Assembly (NCBI GenBank): GCA_025361145.1
Contig: JANYAV010000015.1
Span: 1 to 38,698 of the forward strand
Origin: Dehalococcoidia bacterium
GTDB lineage: Bacteria; Chloroflexota; Dehalococcoidia; Dehalococcoidales; UBA3254
Reading direction: 5' to 3'
Length of the DNA: 38,698 nt
Under the pieces are notes generated by a model that was not told the origin of the DNA, ran no database searches, and saw only the letters and a list, made by a program, of their open reading frames with translations. Positions 24,699-31,776 of the stretch are shown here, piece after piece. Each line of letters opens with the position of its first letter. Positions within the stretch are counted from its first letter, which is position 1. Made by a program: the position numbers and the translations under genes.

Positions 24699-25559
24699 AT
24701 GAACCAGCCGGATCCCAAAACCGAAAAAAAACGTAATCTGATGCAGAGGACTCTCGTGATCATAATAGGCTTACCTATTGTGATAGCGACAGTCTGGTTC
24801 GGCGAGCCCTGGGTGACCTTGCTGACGGCGGCCTGGGGCGTGGGAGCGGCGTGGGAATTCTACCAAATCATTAGAAGATCCAAAGGGCTGGCGCCGATGC
24901 GGACTTTTGGCTTGTTATGGGTATTTCTCTTCATCATCAGCCCTCACGCTAACAGTATTCCCTTTTTCCAGAAAGTCCAGCCTGCTTCGTTATTATTGAC
25001 CACTGCAATAATTATTCCGTTAATCATTTTGCTCTGGCGCAAGGGCAAGGAAAATGCCTTTATCAATTGGGCTTGGACTATCGGCGGCATCCTCTATATC
25101 GGTTGGCTTTTGAGCTATTTCGTCACTTTACGACAGATGGACGGAGGGCACGGGGGCTGGGTATTTCTGGCGCTATTCTGCACCTTTTCTTCTGATATTT
25201 GTGCTTATCTAGTGGGAAGAACTTTTGGGAAACATAAAATGGCCCCCTACATCAGTCCAAACAAATCCTGGGAAGGGGCAGCGGCGGGCTTAGGGGGAGC
25301 GTTGGCTGTTAGTATATTAGTTGTTTATTTCTTTGCGCTTCCCTTAAATAACTGGCAAGCGATGGTCCTGGGTATTCTAATTAGTATTTTCGGGCAATTG
25401 GGTGATCTGGTGAAATCCCTTTTTAAACGTAACATGCAAGTTAAGGACTCCGGTCATGTGCTTCCCGGCCACGGCGGATTTTTGGACCGCATGGACAGCT
25501 TGGCCTTTGCGGGAGTGCTGGTTTACAGTTTCGCGGCAATATTTACGATTTTGTTATAA
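24699..25559 (+). CDS. cdsA: Phosphatidate cytidylyltransferase (CDP-diglyceride synthase)
   Basis: The 286-residue protein has about seven to eight membrane segments and the C-terminal CDP-diglyceride synthase signature: DLVKSLFKRNMQVKDSG followed by LPGHGGFLDRMDS. SPNKSWEGAAAGLGG is the other conserved cytoplasmic loop. It makes CDP-diacylglycerol from phosphatidate and CTP at the membrane. AAGGGAG precedes ATG 24699 (an adjacent TTG at 24696 is too close to the ribosome site). In many relatives cdsA is followed by dxr and ispG; here the neighbouring genes are on the other strand and dxr is missing. Confidence 0.95.
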   Translation: MNQPDPKTEKKRNLMQRTLVIIIGLPIVIATVWFGEPWVTLLTAAWGVGAAWEFYQIIRRSKGLAPMRTFGLLWVFLFIISPHANSIPFFQKVQPASLLLTTAIIIPLIILLWRKGKENAFINWAWTIGGILYIGWLLSYFVTLRQMDGGHGGWVFLALFCTFSSDICAYLVGRTFGKHKMAPYISPNKSWEGAAAGLGGALAVSILVVYFFALPLNNWQAMVLGILISIFGQLGDLVKSLFKRNMQVKDSGHVLPGHGGFLDRMDSLAFAGVLVYSFAAIFTILL

Positions 25560-25663
25560 CTTTAAAATGAACAATAAGGCTAGGAAGCTAATATTTTAGC
25601 CACCTGCTTACATCCGCCTGAGGTCTTCACGGATCTGCTTCATAAAGTGAAAAAGGGTTGCAG

Positions 25664-26176
25664 TTATTGATTCCCTGGGCGGTTGCCGCGTTTAAGGTAT
25701 TTTCCCTCAATAAAGTCGGCCACGCCTTTGAAGTCATCCAGGCTAAATTGTCTCGCTCTAACCTTCAGCAGCTCATCGGTAACTATCGCTATAAGATTTT
25801 CTGGATTAAGCAGAGGGAGATTGGCTTCTTGGCGGTGGATTTCTATCTTGGGGGTACTGCCTCCCGCGCTAAAACCCTCAGTCAGAATCAGGTCATATTC
25901 TTCCCCAAATTGATGGGCCAGCTCTTCCAGGGTAACATCTTTGGGAATGGGTTTGATGATCTGGATTTGAGACGCGGAGCTAACCATTGTCGCAGCGGCG
26001 CCGGCCTGGGCATGCCGCCAGCTATCTTTGCCGGGCTGGTCAAAGCTGATATCATGATGAGTGTGTTTAATAGTGGCAATTTTATAACCGCGAGAGCTAA
26101 TTTCGCGGATCAGTTTTTCTAGAAAAGTAGTTTTTCCCGAGCCGGATTTGCCGACAATCGATACAACCGGGGCCAT
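25664..26176 (-). CDS. mobB: Molybdopterin-guanine dinucleotide biosynthesis protein B
   Basis: The 170-residue GTPase-like protein has a Walker A motif GKSGSGKTTFLEKLI at residues 9-23, IATIKHTHHD, DSWRHAQAGAA and LILTEGFSAGG, all characteristic of MobB. It assists insertion of molybdenum cofactor guanine-dinucleotide forms. It is the last gene of the ispG-proS-TSUP-mobB run. AGAGGAGAGAG precedes the ATG. It implies that this organism uses Mo- or W-bis-MGD enzymes such as formate dehydrogenase-type or other DMSO reductase family enzymes. Confidence 0.93.
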   Translation of the reverse strand: MAPVVSIVGKSGSGKTTFLEKLIREISSRGYKIATIKHTHHDISFDQPGKDSWRHAQAGAAATMVSSASQIQIIKPIPKDVTLEELAHQFGEEYDLILTEGFSAGGSTPKIEIHRQEANLPLLNPENLIAIVTDELLKVRARQFSLDDFKGVADFIEGKYLKRGNRPGNQ

Positions 26177-26226
26177 ACCTCTCTCCTCTCATATTACACT
26201 CAGTTATTGGCGTATTGTAACAAAGT

Positions 26227-27048
26227 TTAAAGTTTTCCTGCCAACCAGCCTATTACTCCCAGCATATCGAGCCCAATGTAAAGAAGCAGAATTACCAGAA
26301 GATAGTTTAGATAGCGACCGTGGATCTTATGGGCGGTGATGGCCCCTAATTGCGCAAGTATAATACTGGTGCCCCCCAGGGCCAACCAGGCGGGCCAGTA
26401 GATATAACCAATAGTATGTTCAGGAAGTCCAGGTATATTCAGGCCGTTGACGATATAGCCGATAATACCGCCCAGGCTGGTGAAAAGCATCATGGCCAGA
26501 GAGGTGCCTACCGCGTTAACCATACGGAACCTTAGCACCATCACCAAAACCGGGATGACCATAATACCGCCACCGATACCCAGGATCCCCGATATCATTC
26601 CCAGCGGCAAAGCCAGGGCGAACCACAGCCAGTAGTTCTGCCGTATAGGGCGGTCTGTGTCATGGATTTTAAACGTCAGCATACGGATAGCTACCAGCAG
26701 AGTTAGAACACCAAAGGAGATCTTTAAAACAGAAACGGGCAAATGCGCGGCCAGGAAGGCGCCGATAAAACCTCCGATGGCGGTGAAAATACCCATGAAA
26801 ACAGCAATCTTCCAGTTGATGCAGCCGCGCTTCTGATGCTGCCAAACTCCGCTGGCGGCCGTCGGTAGTATTACCGCCAGAGAAGTGGCCAGGGCCATTT
26901 TAAAAGCGATATCGCTGCTAATTCCGTGGGCGGTGTATAGCCAATACTGCACCGGAGTCATAATGATGCCGCCACCGATTCCCAGCAAACCGCTAAGGAA
27001 TCCGATAGCGAGGCCGGTAATTAAAAGGATTATAATTAACGAAGTCAA
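26227..27048 (-). CDS. TSUP-family (TauE/SafE) membrane permease
   Basis: The 273-residue protein has about eight membrane segments and the two TSUP repeats, each with a GLLGIGGGIIMTPV / GILGIGGGIMVIPV loop (about residues 19-32 and 163-176). The family moves sulfur-containing anions such as sulfite, sulfoacetate or taurine; the substrate is not predictable. The start is TTG at 27046-27048, only 19 bp after the proS stop, with a GCGGGA sequence upstream. It is thus in the proS operon. Confidence 0.88.
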   Translation of the reverse strand: MTSLIIILLITGLAIGFLSGLLGIGGGIIMTPVQYWLYTAHGISSDIAFKMALATSLAVILPTAASGVWQHQKRGCINWKIAVFMGIFTAIGGFIGAFLAAHLPVSVLKISFGVLTLLVAIRMLTFKIHDTDRPIRQNYWLWFALALPLGMISGILGIGGGIMVIPVLVMVLRFRMVNAVGTSLAMMLFTSLGGIIGYIVNGLNIPGLPEHTIGYIYWPAWLALGGTSIILAQLGAITAHKIHGRYLNYLLVILLLYIGLDMLGVIGWLAGKL

Positions 27049-27067
27049 GGCTTTATTTTCCCGCTAT

Positions 27068-28768
27068 TTATGCATTGAACTGGGTTTTTAGATAGTCTAC
27101 CAGACCGGCCAGGGGTATGATCTGGGCTTTCTTTTCAGTGCGGCGTTTGTACTCAACATTATTGCCCTCTAATGTGCGCGGGCTGACGGTCAAGCGGAAC
27201 GGAATACCGAAAAGGTCAGCATCGTTGAACTTGACACCGGGTGATTCCAAACGATCGTCAAAAAGTACTTCAATGCCTTGATCTTGCAGGTCCTGGTAAA
27301 GCTTTTCGGTAGCCTCAATAACTTTAGGATTGTCCATATATAGCCCGCAGATATGCACCTGATAGGGGGCGATGGGCAGAGGCCAGATAATCCCTTTGTC
27401 ATCATGGTTCTGCTCTATCGCGGCAGCCAGCATGCGGCCGACGCCGATACCATAGCAGCCCATTACGATGGGTTTAGATACGCCGGTCTCATCCAGGAAG
27501 CGGGCGCCCAATTTTTCACTCAGGGCGGTGCCCAATTTAAAAATATGCCCGACCTCAATACCCCTCACAGAGGAAAGTAGGCCGCCGCATTCAGGACAGG
27601 CATCTCCTGCCCTGGCTTTAGCAATATCCTGAATCACGTCCACGGTGAAATCCCGCTGGAAACGGACATTCTTGATATGCGTGTCTTTTTTATTGCCGCC
27701 GGCCACAAAATTAGGCCCCACACAGACGGAATCGTCAGCCACTATTTTTAGTTTAGTTTTCAGACGGACCGGAGAAACAAAACCAGCCACGATGCCAGCA
27801 GCGGATAGATCGTTCTCTCCGGCCAGGCCTAATTCGGTGCAGTGAAGAGCCTTCTTCAACTTGATCTCATTGATCTCAAGGTCACCGCGTATGACAGTCA
27901 TTACCAGGTTGCCGTCGGCAACATATAACACAGCCTTCAGGGTATGGTCTGGCGCTACTTTCAAGAATTTGGAGATTTGCTCGATTGAGGTCAGACCAGG
28001 GGTGGCTACTTCCTCCATGGGCAGTCCGTCCTCAGGCGCGATTATTTTCTTAACAGAGACCATCTTTTCAACGTTAGCCGCGTGCTGGCATTTATCGCAG
28101 ACGATAATCTCGTCCTCCCCACTGTTTGCCACCAGCATAAACTCCTGGGAGTCTTTGCCGCCGATGGCTCCGCTGTCCGCGTCCACCAGAAGGGCGGGTA
28201 GGCCGCAGCGGGAATACAGGTTGATATAGGCTTGTTTCATCTTTTTATAGCTGATATCCAATCCCTGGTCATCGACATCGAAACTATAGAGGTCTTTCAT
28301 AATAAATTCACGCACGCGCAGGAGGCCACCCCGGGGACGGGGCTCGTCGCGCAGTTTGACCTGAATTTGATACAGGAGCTGGGGGAGATCGCGGTAACTC
28401 TGTACATAACGAGAAACCAGATCGGTAATGATCTCCTCATGGGTGGGACCCAGCACCAGGTCATGACCGCGGCGGTCTTTCAGGTGGAAAAGGGTTTCTC
28501 CGAACCCAGCTTCACGGCCGGACTTCTGCCAGATTTCGCGGGGGTGTAGCACGGGCATCAGGACTTCCTGTCCGCCGGCTTTATTCATCTCGTCGCGTAT
28601 GATATCCTCGATTTTCACCAGCACCCGCAGGCCTAGCGGCAGCAGGGAATAGACGCCGGAAGTAAGCTGATTTATCATCCCAGCCCGGATTAAATATTGG
28701 TGGGAAATAGTGTCCGCATCCGAGGGCACTTCCCTTAAAGTTTTGCCAAACAATCTTGATACGCGCAT
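27068..28768 (-). CDS. proS: Prolyl-tRNA synthetase (bacterial type with editing insertion)
   Basis: The 566-residue class II synthetase has motif 1 (GMINQLTSGVYSLLPLGLRV), motif 2 (VKLRDEPRPRGGLLRVREFIMKDLYSF), motif 3 (GCYGIGVGRMLAAAIEQNHD) and a C-terminal anticodon-binding domain. Between motifs 2 and 3 lies the ~180-residue INS editing domain that removes Ala-tRNA-Pro, which also has the TPGLTSIEQISKFLKV signature. A CDKCQH/CPECGG pair suggests a zinc site. GGAG precedes the ATG. It lies 49 bp after ispG, in the order known from related bacteria. Confidence 0.96.
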   Translation of the reverse strand: MRVSRLFGKTLREVPSDADTISHQYLIRAGMINQLTSGVYSLLPLGLRVLVKIEDIIRDEMNKAGGQEVLMPVLHPREIWQKSGREAGFGETLFHLKDRRGHDLVLGPTHEEIITDLVSRYVQSYRDLPQLLYQIQVKLRDEPRPRGGLLRVREFIMKDLYSFDVDDQGLDISYKKMKQAYINLYSRCGLPALLVDADSGAIGGKDSQEFMLVANSGEDEIIVCDKCQHAANVEKMVSVKKIIAPEDGLPMEEVATPGLTSIEQISKFLKVAPDHTLKAVLYVADGNLVMTVIRGDLEINEIKLKKALHCTELGLAGENDLSAAGIVAGFVSPVRLKTKLKIVADDSVCVGPNFVAGGNKKDTHIKNVRFQRDFTVDVIQDIAKARAGDACPECGGLLSSVRGIEVGHIFKLGTALSEKLGARFLDETGVSKPIVMGCYGIGVGRMLAAAIEQNHDDKGIIWPLPIAPYQVHICGLYMDNPKVIEATEKLYQDLQDQGIEVLFDDRLESPGVKFNDADLFGIPFRLTVSPRTLEGNNVEYKRRTEKKAQIIPLAGLVDYLKTQFNA

Positions 28769-28817
28769 TTTAACTCCATTAATAAGCTTCTAGCTTCCAG
28801 TTTATTACAATTAAAGA

Positions 28818-29867
28818 TTAGTTCATCCCTTCGATTTCTTTCTTAAGTTCGCTCAGAATGTCTGCTTCTTTGACAACTTTAATTTGTATACCTTTTTTGA
28901 AAATCACGGCTTTCCCCTGGCCGCAGGCTACGCCGATGTCGGCGTCCCTGGCTTCACCGGGACCGTTGACGACACAACCCATCACCGCAACTTTCAGGGG
29001 CTTTTTTATACTCGCCAGATATTCATCTATCTCACCGACCAATCCGGCCACATCGGCCTCAGTTCTGCCGCAAGTAGGGCAGCTCACAATAGTGGCCCCG
29101 AACTGCCGCAGGTTCAGACTCTTAAGAATCTCATACCCCGCGAAGACCTCTTCGCAAGGTGGAGAGGTCAGAGAAACTCTCAGCGTATCCCCCAGGCCCT
29201 CATTGAGCAGTATGCCCATACCTACCGAGCTGCGAACCAGTCCTCTTCGTGCAGCGCCAGACTCGGTGATGCCGATATGCAGAGGGTAAGACACAATCCG
29301 GGCGATCTTCCGATAAGCTTCCAGCGTGGTGGGCACATCAAAAGCCTTCAAGGAGACCTTAATCAGGTCGAAATCTAAATCCTCCAGGATGCGGATATGG
29401 CGCAGAGCGGCCTCCACCATTTTATCAGGCAGAGAAAGTTTAATATCCAAATCTTCAGGTAAGCTACCGGAATTGACGCCGATGCGGATGGGGACCTGCC
29501 GGTTTTTAGCTTCTTTAACCACCTGGGACACCTTCTCTGGGTCACAAATATTCCCTGGATTCAGGCGTAAGCCGTCTACTCCGGATTTCAGGGCTTCCAA
29601 AGCTAGCCGGTAATCGAAATGAATATCGGCGATCAGCGGGATGCGGATACCTTTCCTGATGGTTTTCAGGGCCCGGGCAGCTTCCATGTCCGGCACTGCA
29701 CAGCGTATAATCTCACAACCATTATCTGCCAGCTCGTTGATCTGGGTGATGGTAGCTTGAGCGTCCCGCGTGTCGGTCTTGGTCATAGATTGCACGCTGA
29801 TGGGGGCGTCTCCCCCAACAGGCACGTCTCCGATCTGGATGGGCTTTGAAATCCGTCTTTTTATCAT
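28818..29867 (-). CDS. ispG: 4-Hydroxy-3-methylbut-2-enyl diphosphate synthase (GcpE)
   Basis: The 349-residue protein has the TIM-barrel half (VQSMTKTDTRDAQATI, PLIADIHFDYRLALEAL, LRLNPGNI, PIRIGVNSGSL) and the C-terminal [4Fe-4S] domain with SCPTCGRTE and VMGCVVNGPGEA, giving the three Cys and a Glu that hold the cluster. It converts MEcPP to HMBPP in the methylerythritol phosphate pathway. The preceding step enzymes (dxr and others) are not in the window. No good ribosome site is seen before the ATG. It is the first gene of the ispG-proS-TSUP-mobB operon. Confidence 0.97.
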   Translation of the reverse strand: MIKRRISKPIQIGDVPVGGDAPISVQSMTKTDTRDAQATITQINELADNGCEIIRCAVPDMEAARALKTIRKGIRIPLIADIHFDYRLALEALKSGVDGLRLNPGNICDPEKVSQVVKEAKNRQVPIRIGVNSGSLPEDLDIKLSLPDKMVEAALRHIRILEDLDFDLIKVSLKAFDVPTTLEAYRKIARIVSYPLHIGITESGAARRGLVRSSVGMGILLNEGLGDTLRVSLTSPPCEEVFAGYEILKSLNLRQFGATIVSCPTCGRTEADVAGLVGEIDEYLASIKKPLKVAVMGCVVNGPGEARDADIGVACGQGKAVIFKKGIQIKVVKEADILSELKKEIEGMN

Positions 29868-29972
29868 GCCAGATTAAATGTAGCGGTTTATATACTTAAA
29901 AGTCAATTTCGACACCTTGTATTTTATGAAGAGATGGAGCGCTAACCAAGCCGGGAGAGAGCCCCTTTAAAA

Positions 29973-30006
29973 ATAATAGGCCCGTCGATAAAAACGAGCC
30001 TATTAT
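29973..30006 (-). terminator. Terminator after the hydroxyacid dehydrogenase gene
   Basis: ATAATAGGC (29973-29981) and GCCTATTAT (29998-30006) are perfect 9-bp complements, with TCG/CGA pairing inside around ATAAAAA. On the minus strand a T-rich run follows (ATTTTTAAA). Confidence 0.75.
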
Positions 30007-30034
30007 AAACTCTAAATGCACTTTGTGTTAGTGA

Positions 30035-30994
30035 CTACCCAATAGGAGTATTGTTTATGGCAAATTGTGGCCGTTTTCCCGCAGCATATTCCAAAATCAT
30101 TTGTCCACATTGAACTTCGGCACGCGATTTGGCCTCTGGGGTGTTGGCCGCGAAATGAGGAGTTGCGACCAGGTTCTCCAGTAATATAAGAGGATTGCCC
30201 GCTTTCCAGGGTTCGTCTACCATGACATCGATTCCAGCACCGGCGATAACTTTGTTGTGCAGGGCGTCATACAAGGCTTTTTCATCAACCACAAGGCCAC
30301 GAGCGGTGTTGATAAAAATCGCGCTGGGTTTCATCATGGCAAATTCCTTGGCTCCCATCAGATTCCGGGTTGATTCGCCTCCGGCCACGTGCAGCGTTAC
30401 GACGTCAGCACGGGGAAGCGCGTCTGACAGCGAACTAACTAGCTCAATATAATCCGGAATGGTGGAGCGATCGGCATAAGGATCAAAACCGATGATTTTC
30501 ATATCAAATCCATTGGCCATCTTCGCCACACGGCGGCCAATGTTGCCAAGGCCGATAATCGCCAGCGTTTTCCCAGATAGTTCAACAGCACGATATTTAT
30601 TTTTACTGCTCCAATCAGGATTCTCTCGACGAAGATATACGGACAGCGGATAAATCTGCTTGGCAACCGCCAAAATCAAGGCCATGGTATGCTCGGCCAC
30701 CGAAATACCATTGGAATTGGCGGGAGTGGCTACGGAGATACCACGTTCTGTACAAGCTGGAATATCAATTTTATCCACTCCAACACCGCTCCTGCACAGG
30801 AATTTCAGGTTAGGAGCCTTTTCAAGGACTTCTTTATTTACAAATCGGGTGCCGGGCATCACCAGCGCCCCGCAGCGAGCCAGCATTTCTTCATTGAAAT
30901 TCCCGTCGCCGACCAGTACCTCAAAGCCCTGCTCGCGCAGCATTTTTTGGGTAGATTTACCCTCATCAGCCAGGAAATATACGCATTTTTTCAT
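30035..30994 (-). CDS. D-isomer specific 2-hydroxyacid dehydrogenase (phosphoglycerate dehydrogenase-like)
   Basis: The 319-residue protein has the Rossmann motif GLGNIG (148-153), followed by an acidic FDP (D171) that favours NAD over NADP. The catalytic set is R232 in NTARGLVV, E261 in VDEPW and H280 in TPHFAAN. The N-terminal domain is the flavodoxin-like lid (SGVGVDKIDIPA). It lacks the C-terminal ACT domain of classical SerA, so 3-phosphoglycerate, hydroxypyruvate or another 2-hydroxyacid are all possible substrates. GAGGAA precedes the ATG. It is transcribed alone from a clear extended -10 promoter. Confidence 0.9.
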   Translation of the reverse strand: MKKCVYFLADEGKSTQKMLREQGFEVLVGDGNFNEEMLARCGALVMPGTRFVNKEVLEKAPNLKFLCRSGVGVDKIDIPACTERGISVATPANSNGISVAEHTMALILAVAKQIYPLSVYLRRENPDWSSKNKYRAVELSGKTLAIIGLGNIGRRVAKMANGFDMKIIGFDPYADRSTIPDYIELVSSLSDALPRADVVTLHVAGGESTRNLMGAKEFAMMKPSAIFINTARGLVVDEKALYDALHNKVIAGAGIDVMVDEPWKAGNPLILLENLVATPHFAANTPEAKSRAEVQCGQMILEYAAGKRPQFAINNTPIG

Positions 30995-31043
30995 ATTGAT
31001 TCCTCGTGGTGTTTCTTTTTATATTAGGAGTGATTGTGACCAC

Positions 31044-31069
31044 ATTATAGCATAAAGGGAGTCTCCCTT
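31044..31069 (-). promoter_or_regulatory. Promoter with overlapping palindromic operator for the hydroxyacid dehydrogenase
   Basis: On the minus strand TGC-TATAAT (31044-31052) is an extended -10 element; transcription would start about 43 nt before the ATG. Immediately upstream, AAGGGAG-T-CTCCCTT (31055-31069) is a perfect 7-bp dyad around one base, lying in the spacer/-35 zone where a bound repressor would block polymerase. The identity of the regulator is unknown. Confidence 0.55.
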
Positions 31070-31151
31070 AACGGGACGCTCACTGTGAAGCTAACGAGTG
31101 AAACGGACAACAGAAATAAAAAGGGGGAATTTATAACAGAAAAAGGCGGTT

Positions 31152-31679
31152 TTAGCTCTTTCTGGGTTGATTCCTTAGCTGTTCCATTAAGGCCAGAAAG
31201 CCGTTTATGATGGCAGTGGGTGTGGGGGGATTACCGGGGATTTTAATATCAACGGGCAGGATTTTATCCACGCCACCGCGTACAGCGTAGGTGCTCTTGA
31301 AGATGCCTCCATCGCAAGCATCGTCCCCGACTGCGATAACCAATTTTGGGAAGGGCATAACTTCATAGGTTTTTAAAACTGCCATTTCCATATTGAGGGT
31401 GACTGCCCCGGTCACCAACAGGATGTCCGCGTGTTTAGGTGAAGCCACAAAAGAAACACCGAAGCGTTCAATATCGTAATAGGGCGTACTGAGATTATTA
31501 CACTCTATCTCAGTGGCGTTATCTGAACCAGAATCCACCTCGCGGATGGCCAGGCTGCGGCCGAAAATAGAGGATATCTCCATCTTCAGTTTTAGACCTA
31601 TCTCCTCGAAGTTACTATCGCGCCGAATTTGCCTGGGAGCCAGCCTGGCCTTAAATAAATTATGAAACGGTTCAATCAT
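31152..31679 (-). CDS. HycG/NuoB-like subunit of an Ehr-type complex, lacking all [4Fe-4S] ligands
   Basis: The 175-residue protein aligns along its length with the small subunit of group 4 hydrogenases (HycG, HyfI) and NuoB: ATEIECNNLSTPYYDIERFGV, SPKHADILLVTGAVT, PKLVIAVGDDACDGGIF, and VDIKIPGNPPTPTAIINGF. In the family, four Cys bind the cluster nearest the active site. Here the four positions are D53 and T56 (family SCxxC), D120 (family GxC) and N150 (family PGCPP). Only C122, two residues from one ligand site, and C60 remain near. It therefore cannot hold the usual cluster. It is the last gene of the six-gene operon, 97 bp after the large subunit. No clear ribosome site precedes its ATG. 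Confidence 0.9.
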   Translation of the reverse strand: MIEPFHNLFKARLAPRQIRRDSNFEEIGLKLKMEISSIFGRSLAIREVDSGSDNATEIECNNLSTPYYDIERFGVSFVASPKHADILLVTGAVTLNMEMAVLKTYEVMPFPKLVIAVGDDACDGGIFKSTYAVRGGVDKILPVDIKIPGNPPTPTAIINGFLALMEQLRNQPRKS

Positions 31680-31692
31680 AATAGTAGTTTCT

Positions 31693-31763
31693 AGTTCTTA
31701 GTGTTTAGTTTTGAGAAGGGGAGATTCCCGCCTTGACTCTCTAATAACTAACTACTAACAACT
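31693..31763. repeat. Imperfect inverted repeat in the gap between the last two genes of the Ehr-type operon
   Basis: AGTTCTTAGTGTTTAGTTTT (31693-31712) and the reverse complement of 31744-31763 agree at 16 of 20 positions. The arms enclose about 30 bp. This lies in the only sizeable gap of the operon and could be an mRNA hairpin that changes expression of the last gene. Confidence 0.4.
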
Positions 31764-31776
31764 TATCTTAACCCCC

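Noticed and set aside
25658-26122. 154-residue open frame on the plus strand
   Set aside because: It is antisense to mobB, which has clear family motifs; the plus-strand product has no recognisable pattern.
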